A DNA stretch of 17,629 nucleotides. Source: UBA1731 sp964440985 (GTDB lineage Bacteria > Verrucomicrobiota > Kiritimatiellia > RFP12 > UBA1067). The notes beneath the pieces are model-generated. The model was given only the letters and a program-made list of their open reading frames with translations, was not told where the DNA came from and ran no database searches. Made by a program: the position numbers and the translations under genes. Below, in pieces: positions 16,601 through 17,629 of the stretch. The stretch is taken from positions 1 to 17,629 of the forward strand of contig CAYTWE010000047.1 of assembly GCA_964440985.1 (NCBI GenBank), given 5' to 3'. Position 1 is the stretch's first letter, and the number at the start of each line of letters is the position of its first letter.

Positions 16601-17382
16601 TCGTCGCGTTCGTAGTCGCCATGAACACGGCCGGAGAACAGGTAAGGCCCGTTCGTGAGCGAAATGGAGTTCATGTCCCAGATGTTGGTTATCGTGCCGC
16701 CGCCGGAAAAGCCGTCGAGGTATGTCGTCGTGGCGCCCTTGAGATCCAGCAGTGCGCCATCTTCGAGATGAACCGGCGTGTTATTTGCGAAAAGATAGTT
16801 CGACGCCGACTTGAGTGTGGCGCCGCTGCGGATGGTGACCGGCGAGCGGATGGGACAGGGCATCGGCGGAATGAATTCGGTTGTGCCGCCGGCGAAATCC
16901 CATGCCTTGAAGAATCCCCAGAACGTGCCGGACATTCCGTCGCCGTTCGTGGCGGTGAAAAGAAGAGAACCGCTCCCCGTCTTTCGCAAGGTGGTCATGT
17001 AGTGGGTCGACGAGACAAGGGCGTTCGATATGTTCAGGTTCACGCCGTCTGCAACATGAATGTCAACGATGTCGTTCTTCAGAAAGATGCGTGTATCGGA
17101 GGCGATGTTCAGCAGGAACTTGCCGCCGCTCAGAAACCGGAGGCCGCCGCACCGGCCGATGGCGGAGACGTTGACGGTGTAGGATTCGGCGCTGCCGGGA
17201 TCGAATGTCACGATGTCATCGGTCGTCGGTGGATTGCCGGAAGACCAGTTGGCGGGTTCAGTCCACTCGCCGCCGTCTTGTCCAGTCCATGAAACATCTG
17301 CGGCGTATATGCGCGGCAAGACGAATGTCAGGCCGACAGACAGCCATGTGGCGATGCTTTTCGGTGCGATCTTTGGTGTCAT
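13657..17382 (-). CDS. Large secreted beta-helix protein with PATR (passenger-associated transport repeat) motifs
   Basis: The 1241-residue protein has a signal peptide (about 1-28, 'WLSVGLTFVLPRIYAAD'). It opens with 'WTGQDGGEWTEPANWSSG', typical of autotransporter-like passengers. Its body is dense in Gly, Asn, Thr and Ser in short beta-strand periods, as in right-handed beta-helices. Two PATR-type motifs are clear: 'GANTYSGETVING' (962-974) and 'ACNTYTGGTEVIKSTLVLKG' (1099-1118). It ends 'FSKPGFTVILR' with no autotransporter beta-barrel, PEP-CTERM tag or LPXTG-type signal, so its route to the surface is unclear. ATG 17382 is supported by a strong AGGAGG 7 bases upstream. It is first in the leftward operon, 60 bases before the DUF4838 gene. 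Adhesion or polysaccharide contact is possible but not shown. Confidence 0.88.
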   Translation of the reverse strand: MTPKIAPKSIATWLSVGLTFVLPRIYAADVSWTGQDGGEWTEPANWSSGNPPTTDDIVTFDPGSAESYTVNVSAIGRCGGLRFLSGGKFLLNIASDTRIFLKNDIVDIHVADGVNLNISNALVSSTHYMTTLRKTGSGSLLFTATNGDGMSGTFWGFFKAWDFAGGTTEFIPPMPCPIRSPVTIRSGATLKSASNYLFANNTPVHLEDGALLDLKGATTTYLDGFSGGGTITNIWDMNSISLTNGPYLFSGRVHGDYERDDGARKYFARLSFAAQNDTPSEKFKFILGSSTTFTNVIASYKDASVAPISFAPGIGNFHLYRIIPEGDAALHLNDTDGKPVTLYSDCQNTSRLRLSGSGQFCFDRGGERTLTASSLPILDGFIGELGVRDARLALGDGTENGWPTNLPTSVTLRSTFKGDGTWEGLRINAPANQTMEIGSRITGDGGVTLLGKVRLLNANLEGGAMHIGTNENGGSDVTLSGGDCHLGRYYVYFYNDSVLTVENGAYLGGTNVSTRAHYGQPLRHDQVIIYNGDSYTNRTLNVRTGGTVCWGQGIPEKVTVSDGGVFESHRGVSASPRAKTFIWNGGVFRALDYVSMFNMNLDGGNGLITHCIGEKGMTLDIRCRDYPYDGGYHKILFSKAFETAPGTASDGGVRRIGAGLLLFKEPLAINGLFDNTDGTLVIGNYPAMLTGEEPLFGTRDFRLGNGRIEVSESINKDFGVKTNITAKIGTGGNFRYNGAGLVCVRLRNEDIVHSYELGAPVREDRGTLFFSDAASTFEGKVTFTTAPDTASDGRIIEPMFVTTSGQIDFASYANDKIAPYSGYAALANGGTATSAVRVDSLTTVSADTSVPALKIKGSSSTETSATSGRSVLTISQGATLHVGDGVNPAPILLNNGGYMGAASIGGEGTLDFGTSEGVVVGCWLGNGQYAARIEAKITGSGGLSLVAPPSFDISGMVLELDGANTYSGETVINGVQAIPGNDAAFSSGPIRIGGGALAGGCIRFEKPGVKIANSIKASGCGSRFHPAGGMTFKNCLGAFLFTSNGEVAGEVEVTAPMRITAYGADVEGAFSNVISGDAIEIGSSSEGSTFTPGKIVFSACNTYTGGTEVIKSTLVLKGDGTAGTGGIMLNEATLEIANAERKTVQNAITGFGSIRLNGDATVEFTNLRSDDAAGFSLSLAKRANFIASLDGFSSITTPRTGITKLVVEDGSHLTFTGSVPANVILMTPEEFSKPGFTVILR

Positions 17383-17389
17383 CAGAATC

Positions 17390-17395
17390 CCTCCT
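17390..17395 (-). promoter_or_regulatory. Strong Shine-Dalgarno (AGGAGG) of the PATR protein gene
   Basis: On the - strand the sequence AAGGAGGG places a perfect AGGAGG 7 bases before the ATG at 17382. It is the strongest ribosome binding site in the window and fixes the start of the PATR protein. The other two genes of the operon have weak sites or none. Confidence 0.85.
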
Positions 17396-17417
17396 TGAGA
17401 CAGATGCCAGTGATGGT

Positions 17418-17423
17418 AGCATA
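17418..17423 (-). promoter_or_regulatory. Weak candidate -10 box for the secreted operon
   Basis: On the - strand TATGCT lies about 35 bases before the ATG of the PATR gene, in a position that would leave a leader carrying the AGGAGG site. It is not preceded by a TG dinucleotide, and no -35 box is correctly spaced. The assignment rests mainly on position. Confidence 0.25.
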
Positions 17424-17518
17424 TTGCGCATTTACATTCAATAGGGCAAAAAAAAAACTCATTTTTAGTTTGGCGCTTTTTTCAGCCTTCACATATGGCG
17501 ATTCTGTGCGCGTATGAC

Positions 17519-17629
17519 ATGGCAAAGCGGAAAGACAAGGGGAAATGGGATCTTGAGCCGCAGAAATCGTCTGCGGTTGAGGTGCCGAATATCGCCTATC
17601 ATCTGCGCAGACTTTTCTCTGACGCGGAA
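17519..17629 (+). CDS. N-terminal fragment of an unidentified protein (partial)
   Basis: An open frame starts at ATG 17519 and runs off the right edge after 37 codons. The N-terminus is highly charged ('MAKRKDKGKWDLEPQKS') and is followed by 'VPNIAYHLRRLFSDAE', which looks like an amphipathic helix. There is no signal peptide, so a cytoplasmic product is likely. An in-frame ATG at 17495 is an alternative start. Neither has a Shine-Dalgarno. The fragment is too short to recognise a family. Confidence 0.5.
   Translation, partial: MAKRKDKGKWDLEPQKSSAVEVPNIAYHLRRLFSDAE

Larger units (their letters stand above)
17383..17518. other. AT-rich divergent intergenic region with a 10-A tract
   Basis: This gap separates the leftward secreted operon from a rightward gene at the window edge. 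It is clearly richer in A and T than the rest of the window. It includes a run of ten A (17448-17457), a run of five T (17462-17466) and a run of six T (17477-17482). A short imperfect hairpin AAACT/AGTTT (17455-17459 with 17467-17471) flanks one T run. Such tracts often cause DNA bending and sit at promoters of divergent genes. No operator could be identified. Confidence 0.5.

Noticed and set aside
13657..17382. The PATR gene as a tandem DNA repeat array.
   Set aside because: The repetition is at the level of protein pattern (Gly/Asn/Thr beta-strands); no repeated DNA unit was seen by eye.

Overview
This window looks like part of the chromosome of a moderately GC-rich Gram-negative bacterium of the PVC superphylum. 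Kiritimatiellota or Lentisphaerae-type lineages fit best. The basis is the mix of ordinary housekeeping genes with secreted proteins common in those groups: a large protein with passenger-associated transport repeats (PATR), a DUF4838 protein with a carbohydrate-binding domain, and a C-terminal Ig-like module ending in a 'W-S-A-P-x-F' signature. The lineage is inferred from gene content by eye and was not tested. No rRNA, tRNA, CRISPR array, insertion sequence or phage gene was seen.

Left part (1-8324, all + strand). The window opens with the last 64 codons of an upstream gene. Cysteinyl-tRNA synthetase (cysS, 254-1657) and valyl-tRNA synthetase (valS, 1763-4465) follow, each preceded by a perfect extended -10 box (TGnTATAAT). 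After valS a perfect 9-bp inverted repeat sits over the likely promoter of an AMP-forming acyl-CoA synthetase (4557-6221). Next come a six-helix membrane protein of unknown function (6267-7058) and argininosuccinate synthase (argG, 7092-8324). Gaps of 45 and 33 bases suggest the acyl-CoA synthetase, membrane protein and argG are co-transcribed.

Middle (8321-10340, + strand). A secreted protein with a TPR-like N-terminus starts on a GTG that overlaps the argG stop, so it is probably translationally coupled to argG. A small DUF486 membrane protein (9996-10340) then has its own extended -10 promoter, placed so close to the ATG that the transcript should be leaderless or nearly so. The same arrangement is seen at cysS.

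Right part (10364-17382, all - strand). Three genes for exported proteins run leftward and probably form one operon: a 1241-residue PATR/beta-helix protein, a 775-residue DUF4838-CBM9 protein and a 299-residue orphan secreted protein. They are separated by 60 and 5 bases. A polysaccharide- or surface-related role is a reasonable inference, but no substrate can be named. A divergent AT-rich region (17383-17518) separates this operon from the start of another + strand gene that runs off the end.

The most interesting items are the secreted three-gene operon, the PATR protein with no visible autotransporter barrel or sorting tag, and the TGnTATAAT promoters that predict leaderless mRNAs.
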